From positions 20,186,001 through 20,250,000 of the forward strand of contig NC_059508.1 in NCBI RefSeq assembly GCF_914767665.1: a DNA stretch of 64,000 nt, read 5' to 3'. Position 1 is the stretch's first letter; every line of letters starts with the position of its first letter. The notes beneath the pieces were generated by a model that ran no database searches, was not told the DNA's origin, and was given only the letters and a program-made list of their open reading frames with translations. The translations under genes were made by a program, and so were the position numbers. This document shows, piece after piece, positions 19,928 to 30,204 of the stretch. The stretch comes from Harmonia axyridis (Eukaryota; Arthropoda; Insecta; Coleoptera; Coccinellidae).

Positions 19928-22900
19928 GCGTAAAGGCAAAAGCCTGTATAGTACAGAGCGCGAGGTTCGCGCGACGCTCTGTATCACTCGTGGTTTTGTT
20001 TATGAATATGCTGCGTTGCGTGTGACAAATCGCAGTACGATACAGAGCAACTGTCGCAATTCCTCGTCCGCCTCACTTGGAATCGTAATATTGACCAGTT
20101 ACTAGTTGCATATTACACGTTCACGTTGTTATAGGTTATAATTTCTATTTTCTCTTGATTCTATCGCGTGCATCATGGATGAATCAACCTTAAAAAGATT
20201 GTTCGGGCGTTTGTGCCAAAATGTAAACATTCTCAATATAACAGCTGTGGACAACAACGAAAAGTTCAGTATTTTAGTGCAGTGTAAGCTTTCAGGAGTG
20301 GGCACAGTGGATGAAAAATGTGACAATTGGGTAAAAGATTTTTCATACTCGACCAATACAAACTGGATAACGTTAAGACGTTATCCTAATGCAACTCGCT
20401 ATGAATTCCGAAAGCTATACGTGTGTCAACACTCATCATTGAATAAAGTAGCTGAACGAAAACGGCAGTCGTGTGAAGTTAGGAACAAAAATTGCAAAGC
20501 ACAAATAGACATTAAATTCAAAAAAATTAATAGAAACACAATAAAAAATGATGTGCTGTTAAAAGACGGAATTAACGTAGTGATAAAAATAAATTTTCAA
20601 CATTCCCATAGGATAAATGTGGCACAAGCTTTTCGATACTTGCGTGTGAACAAGACAGTACAAGACATTTTTGAGTCATACTTTATTTCGGGAATGACTC
20701 CGTCAGCTGCTAGATTTTATCATGAAATGAAAATAATTGAATCTGGTTCTGAAGAAACGAAGGAAATACAGAATGTAAGTACAGCATATCTTCTTGCTAA
20801 TGCTAGAGAAAATCCTACTGAGAGGCAGATAAAGTACTTGTATGATAAGTGGCGTTTCTCTCAGTACGGTAGTCGAGAAGAAAAAAGTATGATAGAAGTT
20901 CTCAAGAACAGACAGTCCTTGTTGCAGAAATCCGGCGGTACACTAGTCATCAAAGAAAATCCTTTTATCGCAGTTGTTATTACTCCAATAATGCGACGCG
21001 CATTTCTTCAAAATTTATGCACTGAAATGGTTTTCGTGGACTCCAGCGGATCTTGCGATCAGACAAATACTTGTGTCACATTTCTATTCACTTCAAACAA
21101 AACAGGGGCTGTTCCTATCGCATGCATTCTTCACACATCCCAAACTGAAGCGAATTATACTTTAGCTTTTGCGTCTGCCACTGAAGCAATCGAAGTAGAA
21201 AATAGAAAGTTCGATCCAAAAGTGTTTATGACTGATGACAGTGCATCCGAGCGCAATGCGTTATCAGCTGTATTTCCGAACTCCATATTACTTCTATGTA
21301 CATTCCATCTTTGTCAAGCTTTATGGAGATGGCTCTGGCAAACTGACCATAACGTGAAAAAGGAGGACAGAAGAACAGTGATGGAAATGTTTAGGAACAT
21401 ACTTTACGCTCCAACATTACAAGATTCAGAAGAGAATTATGATTTCTTGATGAGTAATAATATAGTGCAAAGTAACAAAGCATTATATGATCATCTGGAG
21501 AAATTGTGGGTCCGCAGAAAAGAATGGTGTATTTCGTACAGAAATAATATAATAACAAGAGGTAACAATACTAATAATTACACTGAAGCTTCAATTAGGA
21601 TTTTTAAAGATATAGTTTTGCAAAGGTGCAAGGTTTTTAACTCTTGTGCATTGGTTGATTTTATCATCAATGTGTTCGAAAACTACTATAAGCGAAAATT
21701 GTTGGAATTTGCAAATTCAAGAAGATCTAAACCCCAAATTGATTATAGAAATATGTGTTTTAGAGCAAAAGATATTAACATTATTTATCAAAGGGACAAT
21801 ACAATTTTCCATGTTGCATCTGAAAAAGATTCCAATTTATTTTATACAGTGAATGCTAAAATTGCTTTTTGTGATTGTCCATCAGGCACAGGTGGCAAAT
21901 TCTGTAAGCACCTATGCGCAATAGAACAAAAATTTGGTATATTATTTAAAACGTCTCCAGTTCTAAGCGTTCATGACAGAATACAATTAGCCAAATTAGC
22001 TGTTGGGCATTCAGCACCAGAGGAATTTTATAAAAATATGGATTCAAACACAACTGATCTTGAAAACTTTGAAAACTCAGTTCAATCAACTAATTCTGTT
22101 CCTGCTGAAGTAGACTTAGCAACATCAATGGATTTACAAATGAACGCCGAAGAATGTGAAAGCCGATTTAAAGAAGAAATTAAAAGAATGCGCAGTGAAT
22201 TTGAGCGCATAACAAGTACGCTCGAAGACAATCAAAGCCCAGAAGCTACTTTATCCATCATTAAGTTTAATGCAGTAATGAACAGCCTGAAAACCCCTTC
22301 CCAAATTTTAAACTTTTTGGAAGCTAAAAGTCGAATATGCGGGAGAAAATCTAGAAAAATTCGAGTGCAGCCAACGTCAATTTCGCGACGTAAAAACAAA
22401 GCATTGCCTCAATCTGGGAGAATTCAAGCTGGCAGGCCTTCCAAAATTGAAAAACTAAAACGGAAGCACAGCCTTGGAAGCAACATTTCGCATAACCTAC
22501 CAAATGCTAAGTTACATTGAACTTAATTCTGTATTTCGTTATTTAAAATATATAATGACCCATGTATATATGACTTTTATTGTACGAATATCTACCATTC
22601 ATCAGGAAGATGAAGGTAGGAATGAATAGATTTTAAAATTCACGAGACAAACCTATACTGTTCAATTGGGTATTTCGCCACAATATTCTCAATTAAACAA
22701 AAAGTAATTTTAATTCAGAATCATATGCCAAATTTATGTAAAATAATATGAAAATGCAGTGTTGCAAAATACCTAATTAAGCACGTATAAATATGAACAC
22801 GACACAAAGACATATATAATTTATTGGCTCTGTATTACACTGGAATTTGTCGTCTGCCATGCAGCGTATTCATAAACAAAGCCACGAGTGATCGAGAGCG

Positions 22901-22947
22901 CCGCGCGGACCTCGCGCTCTGAACTGTACAGGCCTTTGCCTTTACGC
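19928..22947 (+). mobile_element. MULE (Mutator-like) DNA transposon, complete
   Basis: 3020 bp. The ends are inverted repeats of about 98 bp: left 19928-20026 beginning GCGTAAAGGCAAAAGCCTG, right 22850-22947 whose complement begins GCGTAAAGGCAAAGGCCTG. The 9-bp CGCCCGGTG is duplicated at 19919-19927 and 22948-22956, and LINE-B copy 1 has this target only once. A 9-bp duplication, long terminal repeats and a SWIM-domain transposase are the marks of MULEs. The terminal repeats contain a GC-rich GAGCG...CGCTC palindrome, unlike the AT-rich interior. One transposase gene fills most of it. Confidence 0.95.
20175..22520 (+). CDS. MULE transposase, apparently intact
   Basis: 781 residues, one exon, no break. 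Cuts and moves the surrounding element by DDE chemistry in the nucleus. The N-terminal region (about 40-120) has paired Cys/His (YVCQH, CEVRNKNC) fitting a FLYWCH/WRKY-like zinc DNA-binding domain. The catalytic region has D289 (VFVDSSGS), D354/D355 (FMTDDSAS), C375/H378 (CTFHLCQALW) and E471 (NNYTEASI). After it comes a SWIM zinc finger CDC...CKH with C566, C568, C577 and H579, the hallmark order for MULE proteins. The C-terminus (about 740-781) is basic and likely nuclear-localising. Codon use is AT-rich compared with the LINE-B' around it, consistent with separate origin. The ATG at 20175 lies about 150 bp inside the left inverted repeat. Confidence 0.93.
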   Translation: MDESTLKRLFGRLCQNVNILNITAVDNNEKFSILVQCKLSGVGTVDEKCDNWVKDFSYSTNTNWITLRRYPNATRYEFRKLYVCQHSSLNKVAERKRQSCEVRNKNCKAQIDIKFKKINRNTIKNDVLLKDGINVVIKINFQHSHRINVAQAFRYLRVNKTVQDIFESYFISGMTPSAARFYHEMKIIESGSEETKEIQNVSTAYLLANARENPTERQIKYLYDKWRFSQYGSREEKSMIEVLKNRQSLLQKSGGTLVIKENPFIAVVITPIMRRAFLQNLCTEMVFVDSSGSCDQTNTCVTFLFTSNKTGAVPIACILHTSQTEANYTLAFASATEAIEVENRKFDPKVFMTDDSASERNALSAVFPNSILLLCTFHLCQALWRWLWQTDHNVKKEDRRTVMEMFRNILYAPTLQDSEENYDFLMSNNIVQSNKALYDHLEKLWVRRKEWCISYRNNIITRGNNTNNYTEASIRIFKDIVLQRCKVFNSCALVDFIINVFENYYKRKLLEFANSRRSKPQIDYRNMCFRAKDINIIYQRDNTIFHVASEKDSNLFYTVNAKIAFCDCPSGTGGKFCKHLCAIEQKFGILFKTSPVLSVHDRIQLAKLAVGHSAPEEFYKNMDSNTTDLENFENSVQSTNSVPAEVDLATSMDLQMNAEECESRFKEEIKRMRSEFERITSTLEDNQSPEATLSIIKFNAVMNSLKTPSQILNFLEAKSRICGRKSRKIRVQPTSISRRKNKALPQSGRIQAGRPSKIEKLKRKHSLGSNISHNLPNAKLH

Positions 22948-23081
22948 CGCCCGGTGTGTCTTACTAACGAGATGGGCAAATTACTAAAACGTCTCCTTCT
23001 TTCCCGAATCTCCCCAATATATCGATTGTCTGGTCAAGAAAACGACTCTCAGTTCGGCTTTCGAACTGGCAGGTCTACCGA

Positions 23082-24030
23082 CTCTATCACTCTTTTCGCT
23101 GATGACACGTCGATGGGGGTCTCAGGGAGAACAAAGGAAGAGCTTGAAAATAAATGCAACAGACTTATCCAGCAATTTTCCGATTGGTGCTATCGAAACT
23201 CACTCATGTTGAATTTAAGCAAAACAGAGATAATTCATTTCCAATTAAGAGAATCTATTCCTCAAGTGCCTTTTGTTATCGAATGCAAAGACAGTAAACT
23301 TAAGTCAACTGATAGCGTTAAATTTCTGGGAGTGCACGTTGACAGCAGTTTGAGATGGCACTACCATATTGATCATCTTAGCAAAAAATTAAATGGGTCC
23401 TTTTTTGCTCTAAGTCGCCTCAAGAACTCGCTGCCTCTGGAGGGTTTGCTTGCCATCTATTACGCCCTGGTTTTTGCCCATTTGAAGTATAATGTTGTCC
23501 TTTGGGGTAATTCAGCATCGAGTAGCAGAATTTTCATAACTCAAAAAAGGTGTATTCGACTTATATTCAACCTAAGACCTCGAGAATCATGCAGGCCGAT
23601 CTTCATCCAGCATAGAATCCTTCCATTGCCTTGCATTTATATTTTGAACTGTCTGCTGTTGTTCACAGTAAGTTGCCGGAGCTGGATACAACTTCTGGTT
23701 TCCATGAATACAACACACGGCACAATTTCACCATCTGTATTCCGACCCATAAGACATCTAGATTTGAATCGTCTCCAACATATGTGGGGATCAAGCTGTT
23801 CAACCATTTACCAAACTGGATCAAGTCCTTGAATCCATCGAAATTCAAGAAGGAAGTTACCAAAATTATGTTTCTCAATTGTTTCTATAACCTGGATGAA
23901 TATTTTTCAACTAAAATCAGTTAATTTAGTATTTATTTTTATTTACTATTTGTATTAAGTATTGACGTGTCCTATACATTAATGTAATGTCATTCAGGAT
24001 AAATATATTATCTATCTATCTATCTATCTA
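23082..24030 (+). mobile_element. 5'-truncated CR1/Jockey-group LINE with TCTA tail, inserted in LINE-B'
   Basis: 949-bp insert flanked by the 8-bp direct repeat TCTACCGA (23074-23081 and 24031-24038). It carries only the end of an RT ORF: ITLFADDTSMGV (motif C) through YLGVHVDSS-type thumb residues (here FLGVHVDSSLRW), read at 23082-23640, then after a frame change NTRHNFTICIPTHKTSRF to 23924. The 3' UTR ends in a (TCTA)n run at about 24011-24030. A C-terminus of the type Y-N-T-R...G-x-K-L-F-N-x-L-P is common in CR1-like insect LINEs, but exact clade cannot be fixed by reading. 5' truncation plus tandem-repeat tail and target duplication are ordinary target-primed insertion signs. Confidence 0.85.
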
Positions 24031-25463
24031 TCTACCGAGGACGCGGTTCGCCGCGTCGTAAATTTCACTCGAGAATCAACTAAGCGTTATGTAGCAGGGC
24101 TATTTGTCGATATAGATGGTGCATTCGACAACTTGTGGTGGCCGGCAGTTCTTCGCAGACTACGGTCTGCACTGCCGTGCCCATCATATTATAAGTTATT
24201 AAAATCATTCCTAAAAGACAGAAACATTTTCATTAGGCAAGGTGCGCGTACTTACAGAAGAGAGGTCGACAGGGGCTGCCCTCAGGGATCGGTCCTCGGA
24301 CCGTTCCTCTGGAACGTAGTTCTGGACGAACTTCTGGCTCTTCTGCCCTCCTCGGGAGGCATAACCGTTGCATACGCAGATGATATTGCTATAATCGTCA
24401 GCGGAAATAGTCGAAGGGACATAGAGTACGCTCTTACAGAGTCCATAAATTCTCTAGAAAATTGGCTGGCTGCGAATAAACTGAAACTTTCGCATGGAAA
24501 GACCCATGCAGTCCGCCTCAAGGGCAAACTAAGCATCGAACGACCACCTACAGTCCGCCTAACAAGCGGCTCTCTTAGGTGGTCGAAACAAACTTCATAT
24601 CTAGGAGTCATCCTAGATGCGGGACTTTCTTTCCTACCGCATATCATGTACATTCGCAAAAAGGTGATAGGTCTTAACAATAAGTTTCGTAGATTAAGCA
24701 GGCCCCCCTAGGGGCCACTGGTAGACATGCTCTGCGTGTCTACTATAATTCTGTCTATCTACCAGTGGTCCTATACTGTTCATCAGTATGGACCTACCGT
24801 CTGTCGAATTCACATTTCCAGAGAAACCTATCGGCCTGCCATAGGTCAATACTTCTATCAATAACAACTGCCTGTCGGACTGTCGCAACGTCGGCACTCG
24901 AAGTCCTGACAGGGTACATGCCTCTGAACTTCAGAGCGGAATTCTTTTCTGCTCGATATCATTTCCGCCAAGGTATCGCGTATACTTACAAAGACCGAAC
25001 ATTTGATCCTCCGAATGTCTCGGCCCTAAACAGGAAAGCCACGATCACCTCTCTTCAAAAAGAGCTCTGGTCAACGCTAACTGAGGAATGGCAGGAGTGC
25101 TGGGATACCGGCTCGACTGGCAGAAACACGCACCTTTGGATTCCCAAGGTAGATTTCGCTACCGAGAATCCTCATTTTCGACCAGGATACCCATTGACCT
25201 GTTTTATAACAGGCCACGGCCCCTTCAGGGCCACCTTAAACAAACTCAATCTGTCTGATTCCAGCAGATGCCCTTGCGGAGCGGCAAGTGAGACATCGTC
25301 GCATGTCTTATTTGAGTGTGCTCTTTACGACACACACCGTTCTCAGGGGTTATCCAGCAATCTACAAGCACCATCTAGGCTTATCGAGAATCGAGATAGT
25401 TACCAGGGTATATCTGGCACGGCAAGAAGCGTTATAGATAGCGTCTATGCGGGTAGAACATAG

Positions 25464-25936
25464 CAATCGTACAAGTAAAATCAATAGATTTTATAAGTCC
25501 GAAATAGGACTTAGAATAAAGATGTAGATAAACTTTGTAAATAAATGGTCTGTAAATATTAATTCTTAATTCATGATTTTAGTCTGTTGCAGGGTAGGTC
25601 GCAGCAGCAGCTCCAGCGCGGCTCTGGGATGTTCTAGAGGGGTTCAAAGTGGGCACGAAAGTCGGCCTAGCTGGCTTTTGTAGACCAGGAATCGATCCCC
25701 GAAAACAAACCAATAGAGTCGCAAAACCCAGGGATTCCACCAAGGGAATCCCTACTAATCCATTCTTTCCTTACAGGACTGGGGTTCCACCCATAGGTCA
25801 ATGAAGCTGGAAGGCGAAAGCCGGAAGGCGGAGGCTGAACGTGGAATCCCTAGGGCTTCAGTGATGAAACAAACGTACAATAAGTACTGACAAAGAGCTT
25901 AGCTGATATGTCGGTCAAGTGCGAAAATCTGAGAAT
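25464..25936 (+). other. LINE-B' 3' UTR
   Basis: Nearly the same as the tail of copy 1 from the GTAGGTCGCAGCAGC block onward (25595-25936), ending CTGAGAAT before the B'' leader. A short AGTCCGAAATAGGACTTAGA inverted motif (25496-25515) is shared by all three B tails. Confidence 0.65.
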
Positions 25937-25986
25937 GCCCCTACCTACTCCCCCCCGATGAGCCATTACCTTATCGTGGTGGGGGG
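25937..25986 (+). promoter_or_regulatory. LINE-B'' 5'-terminal hairpin leader
   Basis: Same GCCCCTACC/GGTGGGGG complementarity and inner CGAT/ATCG stem as copy 1, differing at only a few positions. Confidence 0.5.
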
Positions 25987-26087
25987 GTTCATTTCCACTG
26001 TAATTCTAGACCGATATAGCGTATTAGCATATGAATATATCGCAGGAACAATAGAGGAAATGCGAAAAATGGCTCGCCCTAAAAATT

Positions 26088-27683
26088 ATGATGAACACGT
26101 CTCACATAATAAAATCTCGCGCTGCCGCAGGAACGGCAGCGCCGGTCGTCGGTAAAAGTTCCAGCGTAGGCTCTCGTCGACCGTCATCCTGTGACTACGC
26201 GACCTCCACCTCCTCGGCTGTTCGGGCCGGGAGATCTGGATCTGCTACCGAACAGAGGCTCACACCCTCACCTACAACGAGGAAGGCAACTTCCTCTCCT
26301 ATCATGTCTGGTGTGAAAACCAGACAACAAACCACAGGCACTTTAACTAGCGCACCGGCGGCAACGCCAGAAGCGAAGCGGAAAGAGCCTTCCCTTACCC
26401 CAATTCCCGAAGAGCTTACGAGCTCGGCGAATAGGTCCACGCTAGAGGAATACCTCTATGACGTGAACCACAAGGTTGCAAGCGCTCAACGTCGGTTCAT
26501 CCTTGAAAGGACTACCGAACTAGAGCAATTGTTAATGTCAACTCGATTGGAAAACGCCTCTCTCAAGGGGCGCCTACAAGAAAGGAGTAGGCTGGAGTAG
26601 GTTTGCACCTCTCTTCAGTCTGCTAACAAGACAGTGGCCCGACCCTCGTACGCGAGAGTTACAGCGGCCACTCCTACTCCTACATCATCCCGTCCCACAC
26701 CGTTTCCCAAGCCAAAACCACAGAGCGACTCTCCTTTATACGTAAAGGCAAGAGGAAAGGATTCGTCAAAAATCCAGTTATCTATAAAAGAGGCCCCATC
26801 GGCAAAAATCCGATTCACGACAAAAGTGAAGTCAGGAGACATTCTTATCGTCTGCGCATCGCAGAAGGATCACGATCTTGTCAAGGCATCTCTTGACAAG
26901 CACAATATCAAGTGTCAAACTCCAAAAAAGATTCTTCCGAGAATCATGAGAGGAAAGGATTCGTCAAAAATCCAGTTATCTATAAAAGAGGCCCTCCGCA
27001 AGGAGGCCCCCTCGGCAAAAATCCGATTCACGACAAAAGTGAAGTCAGGAGACATTCTTATCGTCTGCGCATCGCAGAAGGATCACGATCTTGTCAAGGC
27101 ATCTTTTGACAAGCACAATATCGAGTGTCAAACTCCAAAAAAGATTCTTCCGAGAATCATTCTGTATGACGTGTCTAAGGACACAAAAGTAGATGATCTC
27201 ATAGACGAGATCATCGAAAAGAATCTCCCGGATCAGTTTGATCCGTCTTCTGTGAAGTTGGCGACGAAGGTGATTTTTAAATTTCCTTCGGAGACATCGA
27301 CACAGAAGGTTGTCGTATCCGCACCGGCATGTCTCACGAGCGCGATCACCCGTCAGGGCAGAGCGTACGTGGGACTCCGATCTTATCGTGCTTACGAGCA
27401 CACAAGGATTTCAAGGTGCAAAATGTGCCAATCCTACAAGCACTCAGCACTCAGGTGCAGCGCAGAGGTTTCTCTCTGCTCACACTGCGCCTGTAAAGGC
27501 CATTCCGTCTCGGAATGCGCCAAGGAGGAAAACCCCGCTTGCTGTATCAACTGCAAGCAAAAGGGGAATAAAAACACGGACCACCCGGCAAGCGACAAAG
27601 CTTGCCCGGAGTACAGGAAAGCGCTCGAGGACTTCATATCGAAGATAGACACCTCGAGCACTAAATTCAAGGCCACGGCCTAA
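26088..27683 (+). pseudogene. LINE-B'' ORF1 with one nonsense codon and an internal duplication
   Basis: A single reading frame runs from ATGATGAACACG to TAA at 27681-27683, broken only by TAG at 26598-26600 right after QERSRLE, where copies 1 and B' have Glu-Ala. The segment 26751-26947 is repeated as 26949-27160. The two copies are almost identical except that the first lacks 15 bases coding LRKEA. The duplicated part encodes the KDSSKIQLSIKEA to KKILPRI module, so the protein would carry it twice. The zinc knuckles at the end are intact (CKMCQSYKHSALRC, CSHCACKGHSVSEC). A few bases after the stop comes an ATG that opens ORF2. Confidence 0.88.
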
Positions 27684-27688
27684 AATTA

Positions 27689-30204
27689 ATGCAGATAAAT
27701 GCCCAGAGATCTGCCGCCGTATCGGCGGAGATCTCAAATTTGATGAGCACGAAAAATATAGATATAGCCTTAATACAGGAACCTTACCACGCCTTTGGCG
27801 AGGTGAGGGGACTCGGTTTGCGTGCACGCCTTTTACGCGTGCCCCAAGATCCAATCGGATCTGTTATTGCATTATTTAACCCTCACTTAAACGTTATCCT
27901 GCTGGGTAACTTGTCAGAACCAAATATCACTGTGGCTACCATACAATTCGATAAAATTTCATTTATTCTGGTCAATGTCTATTGCCAATTCAGCTTAGAC
28001 ATTGACCCATTTTTACATAAGCTGGATTCTATTCTAACACATAACAGGGGCAAAAGGGTTCTCATATGCATGGACTCCAATGCCAAGTCGCCACTTTGGT
28101 TTTCTAGCCATAGAGACTATCGTGGTTCACTTCTTGAGGACTTTGTCGACCGTTCTGGCCTCATCGTCCTCAATTCAGCTGGTTTTCCGGCCACATTCGC
28201 CTCTTCAAATGGTGAATCAAATATAGACCTCACTCTCGCTACCCCCAATGCGGCGGACTTCGTCCAAGGCTGGCCGGTGCGGGAGAATTGGTCTACATCA
28301 GATCATCGACCTATTTCCTTTGAGATAGGCTCGAGTAAATTTGAGAATAGAATCCCATATGTCGACCCGAACACCCCGAGATTCGTTCCTAGGAACGCTG
28401 ACTGGGACCTGTTCGAGTCCGAATTAGACCGGCGTCTTCACGACGTCAATCTTCTATGTCAGAATGAAACTGAGCTGGATAGGGTCGTTAAGTCCCTGAC
28501 CAAAGCCATATTTCTATCAGCTATGGCATCAATTACTACCTCCACCCGCAGAAATCGCGGGCTTGGATGGTGGAACCCACGACTTATCTCGCTCAAGACT
28601 GACCTTAACCGTAAAAGGAAGGGGTTACGTCGAGCGCGACGCTGGGGAGAGGGCCCAGATGTCATAATGCAGCATCTCGCGTCCGTTAGGCACGAGTGTA
28701 CGGTTTCCAATGCCAAATTTCCGCTTTGGTTCTCTAATCATAGAGACCATCGTGGATCTCTTCTCGAGGACTTTATCGACCGTTTTGGGCTTATCGTCCT
28801 CAATACAGCGGATTCACCGAACACTTTCGCCTCATCCAACGTTGAATCCAATATTGATATCACTCTCGCTACCCCGAATGCGGCGGACTTCATCCAAGGC
28901 TGGGCGGTGCGAGAGAATTGGTCCACCTCGGACCATCGACCTATCTACTTCGAGATAGCGTCGAGACAAATTGAGAATAGGATCCCATTTATCGATCTGA
29001 ACACCCCGAGATTCGTTCCCAGGAATGCTGATTGGGAAAGGTTCGATGTGGAACTTGACAGACGACTTTCGGAGATTGATCTTCAATGCCAGAATGAAGC
29101 TGAACTGAACAGAGTCGTGGATGCTCTAACTAGGGCAATTTTTAAATCCGCAATGACACCAATATTCGCCTCCACCCGCACTAATCGTGGGCTTGGGTGG
29201 TGGAATTCTCACCTCAGCACGCTCAAGACTGATCTAAATCGTAAAAGAAGAGGGTTACGTCGGGTGCGTCGACGGGGAGAGGATCCCGATGTCATTAGGC
29301 AGCACTCAGCGGCTGTAAGAACAGCAAATAATAACTATGTAAAAGCCAAATAGTCGAAGGGACATAAAGTACGCTTTAACAGAGTCCACAAATTCATTGG
29401 CTGGCTGCGAACAAATTGAAACTTTCGCATGGAAAGACTTATGCAGTCCTTCTCAAGGGCCAACTTAATGCAGAACGACTACCTACCGTCCCCCTAACAA
29501 GCGGCTCTCTTAGGTGGTCGAAACAAACTTCATATCTAGGAGTCATCCTAGATGCGGGACATTCTTTCCCACCGCATATTATGTACATTCGTAAAAAGGT
29601 GATAGGTCTTAACAAGTTTCGTAGATTCAGCAGGCCTCTAGAGGCCACGGGTAGACATGTTATGCGTGTCTACTACAATTCCGTTTATCTACCAGTGGTC
29701 CTATACTGTTCATCAGTATGGACCTACCGTCTTTCAAACTCTCATTTTCAGAGGAACCTGCCATAGGTCAATTTTTCTATCTCTAACAACGGCCTGTAGG
29801 ACTGTCGCAACGCTGGCACTCGAAGTCCTAACAGGGTATATGCCTCTGAACTTCAGAGCTTTTCTGCTCGATATCATTTCCGTCAAGGCATCGCGTATAC
29901 TTTCAAAGGCCTTAAACAGAAAAGCCACGATCACCTCTCTTCAAAAAGAGCTCTGGTCAACGCTAACCGAGGAATGGCAGGTGTGCTGGGATACCGGCTC
30001 GACTGGCAGAAACGCGCACCTTTGGATTCCCAAGGTAGATTTCACTACCGAAAATCCTTATTTTCGTCCAACCTATCCGCTCACCTGTTTTATAAGAGGC
30101 CACGGTCCCTTCAGGGCCACATTATACAAACTCAATCTGTCCGACTGCAGCAGATGCTCTTGTGGAGCGGCAAGTGACACATCCTCGCATGTCTTATTTG
30201 AATG
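27689..30204 (+). pseudogene. LINE-B'' ORF2: double endonuclease, reverse-transcriptase core deleted
   Basis: The open stretch 27689-29353 (554 codons) starts at a real ATG (MQINAQRSAAV), unlike all other copies. It encodes a full endonuclease (QEP, CMDSNAKSPLW, SNIDLTL, TSDHRP) and the following linker to about 28700. It then jumps back and encodes a second endonuclease part from SNAKFPLWFSNH onward (28710-29349) that is almost identical to 8491-9140 of copy 1. At 29349 it joins sequence matching copy 1 from about 10169, so about 1 kb with RT motifs A, B and C is gone. The remainder (29416-30204) is thumb and zinc-finger region in shifting frames with small deletions. It cannot make an active RT; whether the double-endonuclease ORF is ever translated is unknown. 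Confidence 0.87.

Larger units (their letters stand above)
18359..25463 (+). pseudogene. LINE-B' ORF2, interrupted by two transposons and a frameshift
   Basis: First stretch 18359-19927 (endonuclease and RT start), beginning GTGGTCCAAATAAATGCG with no ATG at the junction. It keeps QEP, CMDPNAKSPLW, SNLDITL and SDHRP. The reading stops at TAA inside the MULE terminal repeat. Second stretch 22957-23081, from the conserved CLTNEMGKLL to RTGRSTE. Third stretch 24031-25463 with FVDIDGAFDN, GCPQGSVLGPFLWN, YADD (about 24372) and the zinc finger CPCGAASETSSHVLFEC. A C-run expansion at about 24706 (CCCCCCTAGG against CCTCTAGG in copy 1) shifts the frame within the thumb. Without the two insertions only that frameshift would separate this copy from a full ORF, so the insertions hit a relatively young element. 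Confidence 0.85.
16802..25936 (+). mobile_element. LINE-B copy 2 (B'): R1-clade LINE split by a MULE and a second LINE
   Basis: Fourth array member. Removing the MULE (19928-22947 plus one 9-bp duplicate) and the LINE insert (23082-24030 plus one duplicate) leaves about 5.1 kb, the usual family length. ORF1 is open and ORF2 is divided among three stretches. The N-terminal coding region differs noticeably from copy 1, but the 3' UTR is nearly the same. Confidence 0.88.

Noticed and set aside
22888..23832. A single 314-codon ORF
   Set aside because: It is an artefact fusing the MULE end, a LINE-B' piece and the start of the LINE insert; described as three separate features.
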